A model generated the notes under the pieces. That model was not told where the DNA came from. It worked only from the letters and a program-made list of their open reading frames with translations, and searched no databases. From NCBI GenBank assembly GCA_001771985.1, contig MERG01000017.1, forward strand, positions 1 through 33,732: a DNA stretch of 33,732 bases, in the 5' to 3' direction. Shown here one piece after another: positions 15,853 to 23,744 of the stretch. Each line of letters begins with the position of its first letter. Positions within the stretch are counted from its first letter, which is position 1. Origin of the DNA: Betaproteobacteria bacterium RIFCSPLOWO2_12_FULL_62_13. GTDB lineage: Bacteria; Pseudomonadota; Gammaproteobacteria; Burkholderiales; SG8-41. The position numbers and the translations under genes were made by a program.

Positions 15853-17010
15853 ATGAGCACATCGACAAGATCCGCTTCGTTGCTGTGGTTGGCCGTTACG
15901 GGCGCGGCAGCGGCGGCCCTCATGGGCATGTCCGGACTTTCCTGTGCCCAGGGCTTCCCGGCGATCGGTCCGCTGCCGGCCAAGAAGGCGCCCAATCCAG
16001 GGCAGGTGGAGATGGGCCGGCGGCTGTTTTTCGATCCGCGCATCTCGGGCGATGGCGCGATCAGCTGCGCGAGCTGCCACGATCCGAAGCAGGGATTCAC
16101 GAGGCAGGTGGATAACAAGGGCAAGCCGCAGGCGCTGTCGGACGCCTATCCCGGCACGAGCCATTTCCGCAACTCGCCCACGCTCATCAATACCACTTAC
16201 AAGGCGGGCTTCGCGAATGCCGGCTGGGGCTGGGCCGGGCACATGGGCGCGGACCTGAACGACGTGGTGCGGGACATGCTCACCGAGACCCTGGTGATGA
16301 ACATGGACATGCGTCTCATGCACGAGCGCATGAAGCAGGACCCGGTGTACGTGAAGATGTGCCAGGAGAGTTTCAAGGGCGAGTGCAGCTCTGGCAAGGC
16401 GCGTAGCGCCCTGGTGGCCTTCATGGACACCCTCGTCTCCAGGGATGCGCCGTTCGACACTGGCAAGATGTCCGACGAGGCGAAGCGCGGACGGGGGCTC
16501 TTCGAAGGCAAGGCGGGCTGCATCGCGTGCCATAACGGGCCGTACTTCTCCGACGCCGAGCCGCACAACACGGGCGTGCCGGAGAACATGGAAGTCTTCA
16601 AGGACCCCGTGCGGCACCTGACTTACCGTGCAGCGATGTCCAATCACGGTGTGCCCAGGACCGAAATCTGGCGGCGCGACGTGGGCTATTTCCTCGCGAG
16701 CAAGAACTACGCCGACGTCGGTAAGTTCATCACGCCGACCTTGAGGGAACTCAAGTACACCGCGCCGTACATGCATAACGGCGTCTTCAGCACGCTGGCG
16801 GAAGTGGTCGATTTCTACGACCGAGGCGGCGGCCGCGACGATCCGCTGGCGGCGGAACTGAAGCCACTGGGGCTCAGCGCGGAGGAAAAGAAGGATCTGA
16901 TCGCCTTCCTCGAAAGCCTGAGCAGCACCGCCCCGGTGACAGTCCAGCCGGTGGCGGACATTCCCAAAGAGTACGCACCGATCAAGAACTTTCTGGGCGC
17001 GCACAACTAA
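15853..17010 (+). CDS. Dihaem cytochrome c peroxidase/MauG-like protein (IdrP-type, first copy)
   Basis: The start is ATG 15853 after a strong ccaaggaggcg site, giving 385 residues; the long track ORF from 15010 is a read-in. A signal peptide ends near SCAQ-GFP. Two haem c motifs are present, CASCH (near residue 74) and CIACH (near 220), in the order and spacing of bacterial CcpA/MauG proteins, with family phrases MGRRLFFDPRISGDGAISC and KYTAPYMHNGVFSTLAEVVDFYDRGG (quoted in pieces). Bacterial CCPs reduce H2O2 in the periplasm. In iodate reductase clusters two such proteins (IdrP1, IdrP2) accompany IdrAB and are thought to remove H2O2 or hypoiodous intermediates. This gene and the next stand just before the IdrB/IdrA-like genes, matching that set. 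Which copy is P1 or P2 was not resolved. Confidence 0.88.
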   Translation: MSTSTRSASLLWLAVTGAAAAALMGMSGLSCAQGFPAIGPLPAKKAPNPGQVEMGRRLFFDPRISGDGAISCASCHDPKQGFTRQVDNKGKPQALSDAYPGTSHFRNSPTLINTTYKAGFANAGWGWAGHMGADLNDVVRDMLTETLVMNMDMRLMHERMKQDPVYVKMCQESFKGECSSGKARSALVAFMDTLVSRDAPFDTGKMSDEAKRGRGLFEGKAGCIACHNGPYFSDAEPHNTGVPENMEVFKDPVRHLTYRAAMSNHGVPRTEIWRRDVGYFLASKNYADVGKFITPTLRELKYTAPYMHNGVFSTLAEVVDFYDRGGGRDDPLAAELKPLGLSAEEKKDLIAFLESLSSTAPVTVQPVADIPKEYAPIKNFLGAHN

Positions 17011-17026
17011 GCATGGAGGTCGAACG

Positions 17027-18244
17027 ATGAGACCGAGCAATGTAGCACTGTATCTGCCGGTGCTTCTGATGTGCGGATTTTTGGCCGCGGGCGCGGCGAA
17101 CGTGCTGGCCGCGGGGGATCCGCCGCGGCTGGCGCCGCTGCCGCCGGTGCCGGAGCCCTCCGACAACAAGACGACCAAGGCGAAGGCCGAGCTCGGCAGG
17201 CTCCTGTTCTTCGATCCCAAGATCACCGGCGATGCGAGCCTCTCCTGCGGTGACTGCCACGTACCGAGGCAGGGCTGGGGTTTGGCCGATCCGATCTCCC
17301 GCGGCTATCCGGGTACCGTCCACTGGCGCAACTCCCAGACTGTGGTGAATACCGCCTACCTCGCGAAGCTCTTCTGGCAAGGCGATGCCGGAAGCCTCGA
17401 GGCCCAGGCCGAGGCGGCGAACACCGGCGCGGTCGCCGGCAACGGCTCGAACGACGTCATGGAGGCCAGGCTGCGCCAGACCCCGGAATATATCAAGCGC
17501 TTCAGGGAGGCCTTCGGCACCGAGCGGCCGCTCATCAACGACGCGTGGTACGCGATCGCCGCCTTCGAGCGGGCCGAGCTCATCCAGAAGGACAACCCCT
17601 TGGACCGCTATCTGACGGGCGACAAGAACGCGCTGTCGGCGAAAGCGGTCAAGGGAAAGCAGCTCTTCGAGGGCAAGGCCAACTGCATCCAGTGCCACAA
17701 CGGCCCCATGCTCACGGACGAGAAGTACTACAACCTGGGCGTGCCGCGGCCGAAGGAGTTCGAGGAGACAGGGCTCAACCAGGTCACCTATCGCTGGGAG
17801 ATCTACCAGAAGGGGCTCCACGAGCAGCGCTACCGGCAATGGAAGGATGATCCGGGGCTTTATCACACCACCGCGTGGGTGCGGGATGCCGGCAAGCACC
17901 GCACCGCGCCCCTTCGCTACATCAAGTACACCGCGCCCTACATGCACGCGGGGCAGTTCTTCACCCTGGAAGAAGTCATCGACTTCTACGACAAGGGCGG
18001 CGGCGAGAACGAGTTCACCAAGCGCTACGGCAACAAGACCAGGATCCTGAAGCCCTTGAATCTGACCAAGGACGAGAAGGAGGCGCTGATAGCGTTTCTC
18101 GAAGAGCTGAGCGGTGAGGAGATCAAGATGGCGGTTCCCAAGGTGCCATCGTACGCGGTGAAGCCCGACGTACCCGGGCTGACGCAGGCGCAAGCGAAGC
18201 GCATCGGCCTCGAGAGGCATCTCCCCGCAATTGGGAAGAAATAA
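17027..18244 (+). CDS. Dihaem cytochrome c peroxidase/MauG-like protein (IdrP-type, second copy)
   Basis: This 405-residue protein starts at ATG 17027 (gcatggaggtcgaacg gives the ribosome site), 16 bp after the first copy. It has a signal peptide ending near VLAAGDPP, haem c motifs CGDCH (near 77) and CIQCH (near 223), and the conserved LGRLLFFDPKITGDASLSC and IKYTAPYMHAGQFFTLEEVI stretches. It differs from the first copy by a longer C-terminal tail (KMAVPKVPSYAVKPDVPGLTQ...) and by the loop between the haems. The fact that two divergent copies are kept side by side argues for distinct roles. The context is the same as for the first copy; substrate specificity is inferred from the cluster only. 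Confidence 0.88.
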   Translation: MRPSNVALYLPVLLMCGFLAAGAANVLAAGDPPRLAPLPPVPEPSDNKTTKAKAELGRLLFFDPKITGDASLSCGDCHVPRQGWGLADPISRGYPGTVHWRNSQTVVNTAYLAKLFWQGDAGSLEAQAEAANTGAVAGNGSNDVMEARLRQTPEYIKRFREAFGTERPLINDAWYAIAAFERAELIQKDNPLDRYLTGDKNALSAKAVKGKQLFEGKANCIQCHNGPMLTDEKYYNLGVPRPKEFEETGLNQVTYRWEIYQKGLHEQRYRQWKDDPGLYHTTAWVRDAGKHRTAPLRYIKYTAPYMHAGQFFTLEEVIDFYDKGGGENEFTKRYGNKTRILKPLNLTKDEKEALIAFLEELSGEEIKMAVPKVPSYAVKPDVPGLTQAQAKRIGLERHLPAIGKK

Positions 18245-18254
18245 GGAGTTTCAA

Positions 18255-18812
18255 ATGGCTACGTGCAAGAACGACAGCGGTTTTCAGGGCGCCTGCATGA
18301 CGCGCAGGGCCTTCCTGTTCCGCAGCGGCGCTGCGGCGGTGGGAACGGTCGCGCTTCCGAGCCTTGCCGGGTTCGAGGGCAAGGCGCTCGCCGCGCAGGT
18401 GGCGCGCTACCCGAGAATGAAGATCGGCAAGCTGAGCCAACTGGTCAAGGACAAGCCGGTGCTCTTCAACTACCCGGACAAGGGCGCGGGTTCGCAGAGC
18501 CTGCTCGTCAAGCTCGGTGTTCCCGCGGGCGGCGGCATCGGTCCCGAGGGCGACGTGGTCGCCTTCAACTCCCAGTGCACGCACATGGGCGCGCCGATGG
18601 GCGGGAATTACCAGCCCGCGCACCAGGCGCTCGGGCCATGCGCGTTCCATCAGACCACGTTCGACCTCACGCGGCACGGCATGGTTATTGCGGGCCACGC
18701 GACGGAAAGCCTGCCGCAGGTGCTGCTGGAGCTGAAAGGCGATGACATCTACGCGGCGGGAATGCTCGGGCTCATCTACGGCCGCTATGACAACCTGAAG
18801 ACAAAGGCATAG
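18255..18812 (+). CDS. idrB: Tat-exported Rieske [2Fe-2S] small subunit (IdrB/AioB-like)
   Basis: The start is ATG 18255 (taaggagtttcaa just before it), giving 185 residues; the track start at 18231 lies inside the previous gene. The N-terminus carries a twin-arginine signal (MTRRAFLFRSGAAAVG). Rieske cluster ligands are CTHMG (C-x-H) and, about 20 residues later, CAFH (C-x2-H). The extra cysteines that form a disulfide in cytochrome bc1 Rieske proteins are absent (CTHMGA, CAFHQ). The length and order match AioB of arsenite oxidase and IdrB of iodate reductase, which pass electrons to or from the molybdenum subunit. The next gene has no signal of its own, so this subunit probably carries it through the Tat system as a folded pair. 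Confidence 0.88.
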   Translation: MATCKNDSGFQGACMTRRAFLFRSGAAAVGTVALPSLAGFEGKALAAQVARYPRMKIGKLSQLVKDKPVLFNYPDKGAGSQSLLVKLGVPAGGGIGPEGDVVAFNSQCTHMGAPMGGNYQPAHQALGPCAFHQTTFDLTRHGMVIAGHATESLPQVLLELKGDDIYAAGMLGLIYGRYDNLKTKA

Positions 18813-18823
18813 GAGGACTAGCG

Positions 18824-21517
18824 ATGGCTGCGAAACATTCAACACCGTTCTATCAGCCGCCGGACAAGGTACCCCTTCCTCCGGCCAATGCCGAGACCTT
18901 CACCACGTGCTGCGACTACTGCGTCGTGGCTTGTGGCTTCAAAGTGTTCCGCTGGCCGGCAGGCAGTCCGGACGGCGGCCCGAAGAAGAACCAGAATGCC
19001 CTCAAGCGGGACTATCCGTTGGGCCCGCTGGCCGCTGGCTGGGTGGGGCCCAACCAGTACACCCAGGCGTTTTTCAACGGCAAGCTCTACAACATCGCCG
19101 TGGTCGCCGACCCGGATGCCAAGGTCGTGAACGTCGGCGGCACCCACAGCATCCGCGGCGGTTGCATCGCGCAGAAGGTGTACAACCCGCAGAAACCGAC
19201 GCAGGACCGGCTGCTCCATCCCATGGTCCGCGTCAACGACATCCTGATGCCGGTGACCTGGGACTTCGCGCTGGACATCGCCGCGGAAGTGTCCAAGCAC
19301 GTGATCGCGCAGCACGGCGAAGAAGCCTGGGCGCTGAAGTACTACAGCTACCAGTTCTTCGAGAACACCTATGCGCTCTCGAAACTCGCGCTGAAGAGCA
19401 TCGGCACGCCGGCGATCGCCGAGCACGACCATCCCTCCAAGGTGGACGCGGCGCCCGGCTGGACGGATATCGGCTACGACATCTTCAGCGCCGCCTACGA
19501 GGATTTCGCGCTGGCGGACTGCATCCTGGTTTCCGGGACCGATCCCTTCGAGACCAAGTCGAACCTGTGGGAGTACTGGTTCCTGAAGGGGATCCGCGAG
19601 AACAAGACCAAGCTCATCATGGTCAATCCGCGCAAGACGAGCGGTTTGGCGTACGCCGAAAAGCACGGCGGCCTGCACATCGACGTCGTGCCCGGCTCGG
19701 ACACGCCGGTTCACATGGCGATCGCCAGGGTGATCCTGGAGAATGGCTGGGAGGACAAGGAGTTCATCAAGAACTGGGTGAACAACTTCTGGGAAACTGA
19801 CTCCGGCTTCGGCCGGGGAACGCGCAACACGCCTTGGCAGTGGCGCACGATCTGGGGCATGTTCCAGGTGAACGGCTTCGACGACTGGAAGAAGTGGCTG
19901 CTCGCGCAGGAGGAGTCCAGGCCCGAAGTGGCGGCGAAAATCGCGGCGATCGATCCGAAGAAGATCTACCAAGCAGCCGAAATGATGGCCAAGCCCAAGC
20001 CGAACGGCGAGCGCGTCAAGACCACGATCTGCATGGAGAAAGGTAACTACTGGTCGAACAACTATCTCAATACCGCCTCCATCGGCAACCTGGGCGTGAT
20101 CCTTGGCTGCGGAGGGAAACCCGGGCAGGTCATCACCCGCTTGGGCGGCCACCAGCGCGGCGGCTCGACGGGCGGCCCGTACCCCGGCATGAAGTCGCCG
20201 TACAAGGTGCCGGGCAGGCGGCGCCTCGAGCTGGACGTGGATCGCTGGTTGGAGTCCGGCCACATGCACTTCGCTTATGTCGTCGGCACGACCTGGATCC
20301 AGTCGATGGCCGGATCTTCGGCGCTGGAAGATGCGTTCAAACGCTACGTGAAGCTCAACCCGCACCAGGTGAGGACCCTCAACAAGCAGGCGATCATCGC
20401 GACGCTGAAGAAGCGTGTGGATGGCGGCGGGCTGGTGGTGGTGAACCAGGACATCTACCTGCGCAACCCAATCGGCAACCAGTACGCCGACATCGTGCTG
20501 CCCGCCGCGACCTGGGGCGAAGAAGACTTCGTCCGGGCGAACGGCGAACGGCGCATGCGACTGTATTCCAAGTTCTACGACGCGCCTGGAGAAGCGCTGC
20601 CCGACTGGAAGATCGTCGCCATGCTCGGGCAAAAGATGGGCTTCGAGGGCTACGACTGGAAGGACGCGAACGAAGTTTTTGAAGAAACTTGCCGGTTCTC
20701 GCGCGGCTCGCGCAAGGACTACAACGCCATCCGCGTGATCGCCCGGCGCAAGGGAATGCGCGCGCACGACTTTCTGCGCGCCTACGGCACGACGGGGTTG
20801 CAGGCGCCGCTGCTGATCGACGGCGACGCGATCATCGAGACCAAGCGGCTGCACGACTACAACCGCAAGGACATCCCGGAAACAGGCCCGGAAGGCGCGA
20901 CCATGCACAACAAGCGCTTGCTCGCGTTCAACACCCAGACGGGCAAGCTCAACTTGCTGAAGACACCGTGGAAGTACTGGTCGGACTTCTACGCGTTCAT
21001 GCAGCCCAAGGGCGACGAGCTGTGGGTCACCAACGGGCGCATCAACGAGATCTGGGAATCCGGTTTCGACGACTACGCGCGGCGGCCGTACACGCAGCAG
21101 CGCTGGCCGGTGAACTTCGTCGAGATCCACCCCGAGGACGCCCGGGCGCGAGGCATCGAGTCGGGCGACTGGGTGGTCGTCGAATCCGACCGGGTGCCGG
21201 TGCAGACGGACCTCAACCTGGGCGTGAAGGACGGCGAGATGTGGTTCGACGGTCTGATGAAACGCGGCCACATCAAGCTCGCCTCCGGGCAGTTCTCGGC
21301 GGTGGCGATCGTGACCCCGGCGATCAAGAAGGGCGTCGCCTTCACGAACTTCCTGCACGAGAATTCTCCGGCCAACGCCATTACGCCGAGGGTTCCGGAC
21401 CCGATCAGCCAGAACTACCGCTTCAAGCTCGCGCACGCGACCATCATGAAGATCGGCGAATCGGGGTACAAGCGAAGCTTCGCCCAGATGAGCTTCAAGA
21501 GGAGAGACATCGCCTGA
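18824..21517 (+). CDS. idrA: AioA/IdrA-family molybdopterin oxidoreductase catalytic subunit, candidate iodate reductase
   Basis: This 897-residue protein starts at ATG 18824 after aggaggactagcg. The N-terminal cluster motif is CCDYCVVACGF: C30-x2-C33-x3-C37, with Ser109 in GGTHSIRGG taking the fourth position, as in the [3Fe-4S] site of arsenite oxidase AioA. Mo-bisMGD domain features follow (ADCILVSGTDPFETKSN, VNPRKTS, DVVPGSDTPVHMAIARVI, ADIVLPAATWGEEDFVRANGERR in pieces). The motif RLGGHQ (R439, H443) matches two AioA active-site residues as I recall them, while the region aligning to the arsenite-ligating His/Glu loop (AAPGWTDIG) lacks them. With the Rieske gene and two peroxidase-like genes this is the Idr set rather than a plain arsenite oxidase. 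It is periplasmic by co-export with the Rieske partner. The substrate is unproven. Confidence 0.85.
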   Translation: MAAKHSTPFYQPPDKVPLPPANAETFTTCCDYCVVACGFKVFRWPAGSPDGGPKKNQNALKRDYPLGPLAAGWVGPNQYTQAFFNGKLYNIAVVADPDAKVVNVGGTHSIRGGCIAQKVYNPQKPTQDRLLHPMVRVNDILMPVTWDFALDIAAEVSKHVIAQHGEEAWALKYYSYQFFENTYALSKLALKSIGTPAIAEHDHPSKVDAAPGWTDIGYDIFSAAYEDFALADCILVSGTDPFETKSNLWEYWFLKGIRENKTKLIMVNPRKTSGLAYAEKHGGLHIDVVPGSDTPVHMAIARVILENGWEDKEFIKNWVNNFWETDSGFGRGTRNTPWQWRTIWGMFQVNGFDDWKKWLLAQEESRPEVAAKIAAIDPKKIYQAAEMMAKPKPNGERVKTTICMEKGNYWSNNYLNTASIGNLGVILGCGGKPGQVITRLGGHQRGGSTGGPYPGMKSPYKVPGRRRLELDVDRWLESGHMHFAYVVGTTWIQSMAGSSALEDAFKRYVKLNPHQVRTLNKQAIIATLKKRVDGGGLVVVNQDIYLRNPIGNQYADIVLPAATWGEEDFVRANGERRMRLYSKFYDAPGEALPDWKIVAMLGQKMGFEGYDWKDANEVFEETCRFSRGSRKDYNAIRVIARRKGMRAHDFLRAYGTTGLQAPLLIDGDAIIETKRLHDYNRKDIPETGPEGATMHNKRLLAFNTQTGKLNLLKTPWKYWSDFYAFMQPKGDELWVTNGRINEIWESGFDDYARRPYTQQRWPVNFVEIHPEDARARGIESGDWVVVESDRVPVQTDLNLGVKDGEMWFDGLMKRGHIKLASGQFSAVAIVTPAIKKGVAFTNFLHENSPANAITPRVPDPISQNYRFKLAHATIMKIGESGYKRSFAQMSFKRRDIA

Positions 21518-21548
21518 GCCGTCGGGCGAGTGTGTCCGGGCAAGCCTC

Positions 21549-23744
21549 GTGAAGCGGGCCATGTCGCTTTCCCACGCAAGCGTTCAATCCGGGGTGCTTG
21601 GCGCAACGGACGCAGCCGGCCCCGGCGCCCGGGCCCGGGTCGTCGAGGCGCTTCGCGGCGCGCTCGCGAGCGACAGCGCAGTGACGCGGTGCTCGGCCGT
21701 GAGGGCGCTGGAAAGGCTGGATTGCCGCGACGGGAGACCGGCGCAAGAGCTCATCGGGCTGCTGCGCGACCCGGATCCCGACGTCCGGGCGGACGCCGCC
21801 GCCGCGCTCGGGCGCATGCGGGTTGCGGAAGCGACCGGGGCGCTGATCGAAAACCTCGAGCGCGATCCGGAAGGCGAGGTGCGCAGCGAAGCAGCCAAAG
21901 CGCTCGGCCGGATCGGCTCGCGCACCGCCGTCGAGCCGTTGATCAGCTGCTTCAAGGCGAAGGGCTATCCCGAGCTCGACCACTTTGCGGGGAACATCGG
22001 GTTTGGACCCTGGTGGGAAGTCCAGCGCCAGGCGCTCGCCGCGCTCGGCGAGATCGGCGATGAGCGGGCCGCTCAGCCCGTGATCGAGGCGCTCGCCGAC
22101 GACGACTCCGAGGACCTGCAGGAAACCGCTTTCAGGGTGCTGGCCCGGCTGAACGGCACGCAGGCGAAGGCGCTGCTGATCGGGCAGTTGAAAACGGGCA
22201 ACCGGCAGGCGCGGCGGCGCGCCGCGAGGTTCCTTGCGGCGTTGTCCGAGCTGCGCGGGGTGCGCGCCGGCTTTCCCCCCGAATTCATTCCGCCGTTGCT
22301 CGATGCACTGCTCGACCCGGAGGCAGCGGTGCGAATCGAGGCGGCCCGCGCACTGGCGGCAAGCGGCGAGCCGACGGCGCTGGTGCCGCTCACTCTGTTA
22401 CTCGGCGACCCGGAGGCTGAGGTGCGCAGGGAAGTTGTCTCGCTGCTCGCTGCAATGCGCGACGAACGCGTGCTCAAGCGGCTCCATGCGCTGCTGGGCG
22501 AACCGGATCCGGCATTGAAGCGCAGCGTCGCACGCGTGCTCGGAGACATCGGCGATGCGCGTTCGGCCGCTCCGTTGAGCGCGCTGCTCGAAACCGGGGA
22601 CGCGGACCTGCTCTACGAGATCGTCTGCGCGCTCGGAAAGATCGCTCGCCCGGGTGCGGAAGAAAAACTTGCCGTAATCCTGGCGGACGCAAAGGCGCAT
22701 CACCCGGTTCGCGTCCAGGCAGCCCGGGCGCTCGGTCGCATGCGCGGGAAGGGCGGCCCCGAGCGGCTCGCGCGCTGCGTTTTCGACGCGGATGAACGGG
22801 TCGCGCATGCGGCGCTCTGTGCGCTCGCCGAAATGGATCCCGAAGGCGCGCCCGCGAGGCTTGCGGATCTGCTCGAAGCGACTGCACCCGCGCAGGATTC
22901 GAGCGGGGCAAGCGTTCCGCCGCGAACCGAGGTCCCGCGCGAACTGCAGGACATGGTCGCCGGCCAGAGCGCCCGGACGTCGACCCTCGCTGCCATTTTT
23001 TTCGCACGCAGCGAGGGCGCCGCGCAACCTGGCGCGGCCTCACCCGAGCCGCGGCCGGCGTTTGCAAACGGGGCGCGCGTTCTGGCGGTGCGGCTGCTGG
23101 GCGAATGCGCGAGCCCTGGGGCGCGGGCGATCGAGGCTTTGGAGAAGGCGTGCCGGTCGAGCGACGGCGCGCTGCGCAGGGAGGCGCTGCTCGCCCTCGG
23201 GCGCATCGGCGGTCGGCAGGGGCTTGGCGCACTGCTCTCTGGGCTCGAGGACGAGGCACGCGAAGTGAGGCTCGCGGCGCTCGAGGGGCTCTGCGGCCTG
23301 CACGACGTGCCCGACATCGCCGGGCGGCTCGCCGCGCTGTGCGAGGACGCCGACCCGGACGTGCGCGCTCGGGCGGTTGAGGCGCTTGCGGCGGCCGGGG
23401 GACCCGAGGCGGCGCCGCGCCTGGCGCGCGCCCTGGAGGACGAGCGCATGGAGGTGTGTCGCGCGGCGCTCAACGCCCTGACCGGCGAGACCTACACGCC
23501 GGAATGCCGAGCAGCGGTCGTGAACCTGATGTTCCGGTTCTCAGGCGAGCTGCGCTTTGAAGCGGCTGCGACCCTGAGGCGGCTGAACGATTTCGCGCCG
23601 GCTCTGTGGTTGCTCGCTACCCTCGACGACGCCGGGAAGGAAGAGGTGCACTGGATCTGCATCGACGCCTTGGCCGAGATGCATGCTGCCACGTCCACGA
23701 TGGCCTCTGGCGTCGCGCGGGCGGTGACGGAGGGCGGACGATGA
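21549..23744 (+). CDS. Large HEAT-repeat protein, unknown role in the operon
   Basis: About 731 residues from GTG 21549; ATG 21561 is an equally possible start, and both have weak ribosome sites. Almost the whole length is built of HEAT/PBS-lyase-type helical repeats: LLRDPDPDVRADAAAALGRM, LERDPEGEVRSEAAKALGRI, LLDPEAAVRIEAARALAASG and many more, with one linker of low complexity near residues 450-510. There is no signal peptide or membrane span, so it is cytoplasmic. It overlaps the next gene by ATGA, so it is made with the CydA-like protein. HEAT proteins are scaffolds, and some (CpcE/F type) insert or remove tetrapyrroles. A cofactor-insertion or assembly role for the molybdoenzyme or the CydA-like complex is plausible but speculative. 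Confidence 0.85.
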   Translation: MKRAMSLSHASVQSGVLGATDAAGPGARARVVEALRGALASDSAVTRCSAVRALERLDCRDGRPAQELIGLLRDPDPDVRADAAAALGRMRVAEATGALIENLERDPEGEVRSEAAKALGRIGSRTAVEPLISCFKAKGYPELDHFAGNIGFGPWWEVQRQALAALGEIGDERAAQPVIEALADDDSEDLQETAFRVLARLNGTQAKALLIGQLKTGNRQARRRAARFLAALSELRGVRAGFPPEFIPPLLDALLDPEAAVRIEAARALAASGEPTALVPLTLLLGDPEAEVRREVVSLLAAMRDERVLKRLHALLGEPDPALKRSVARVLGDIGDARSAAPLSALLETGDADLLYEIVCALGKIARPGAEEKLAVILADAKAHHPVRVQAARALGRMRGKGGPERLARCVFDADERVAHAALCALAEMDPEGAPARLADLLEATAPAQDSSGASVPPRTEVPRELQDMVAGQSARTSTLAAIFFARSEGAAQPGAASPEPRPAFANGARVLAVRLLGECASPGARAIEALEKACRSSDGALRREALLALGRIGGRQGLGALLSGLEDEAREVRLAALEGLCGLHDVPDIAGRLAALCEDADPDVRARAVEALAAAGGPEAAPRLARALEDERMEVCRAALNALTGETYTPECRAAVVNLMFRFSGELRFEAAATLRRLNDFAPALWLLATLDDAGKEEVHWICIDALAEMHAATSTMASGVARAVTEGGR

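Noticed and set aside
18824-21517. Calling the molybdoenzyme an arsenite oxidase (AioA)
   Set aside because: The family is right, but the two adjacent peroxidase-like genes and the missing arsenite-ligand loop residues fit the Idr group better.
18839-21562. 907-codon open frame on the minus strand
   Set aside because: It is antisense to the molybdoenzyme gene, which has clear family motifs throughout. The minus product is Arg/His/Val-rich with no recognisable domain; long antisense frames are expected at this GC content.
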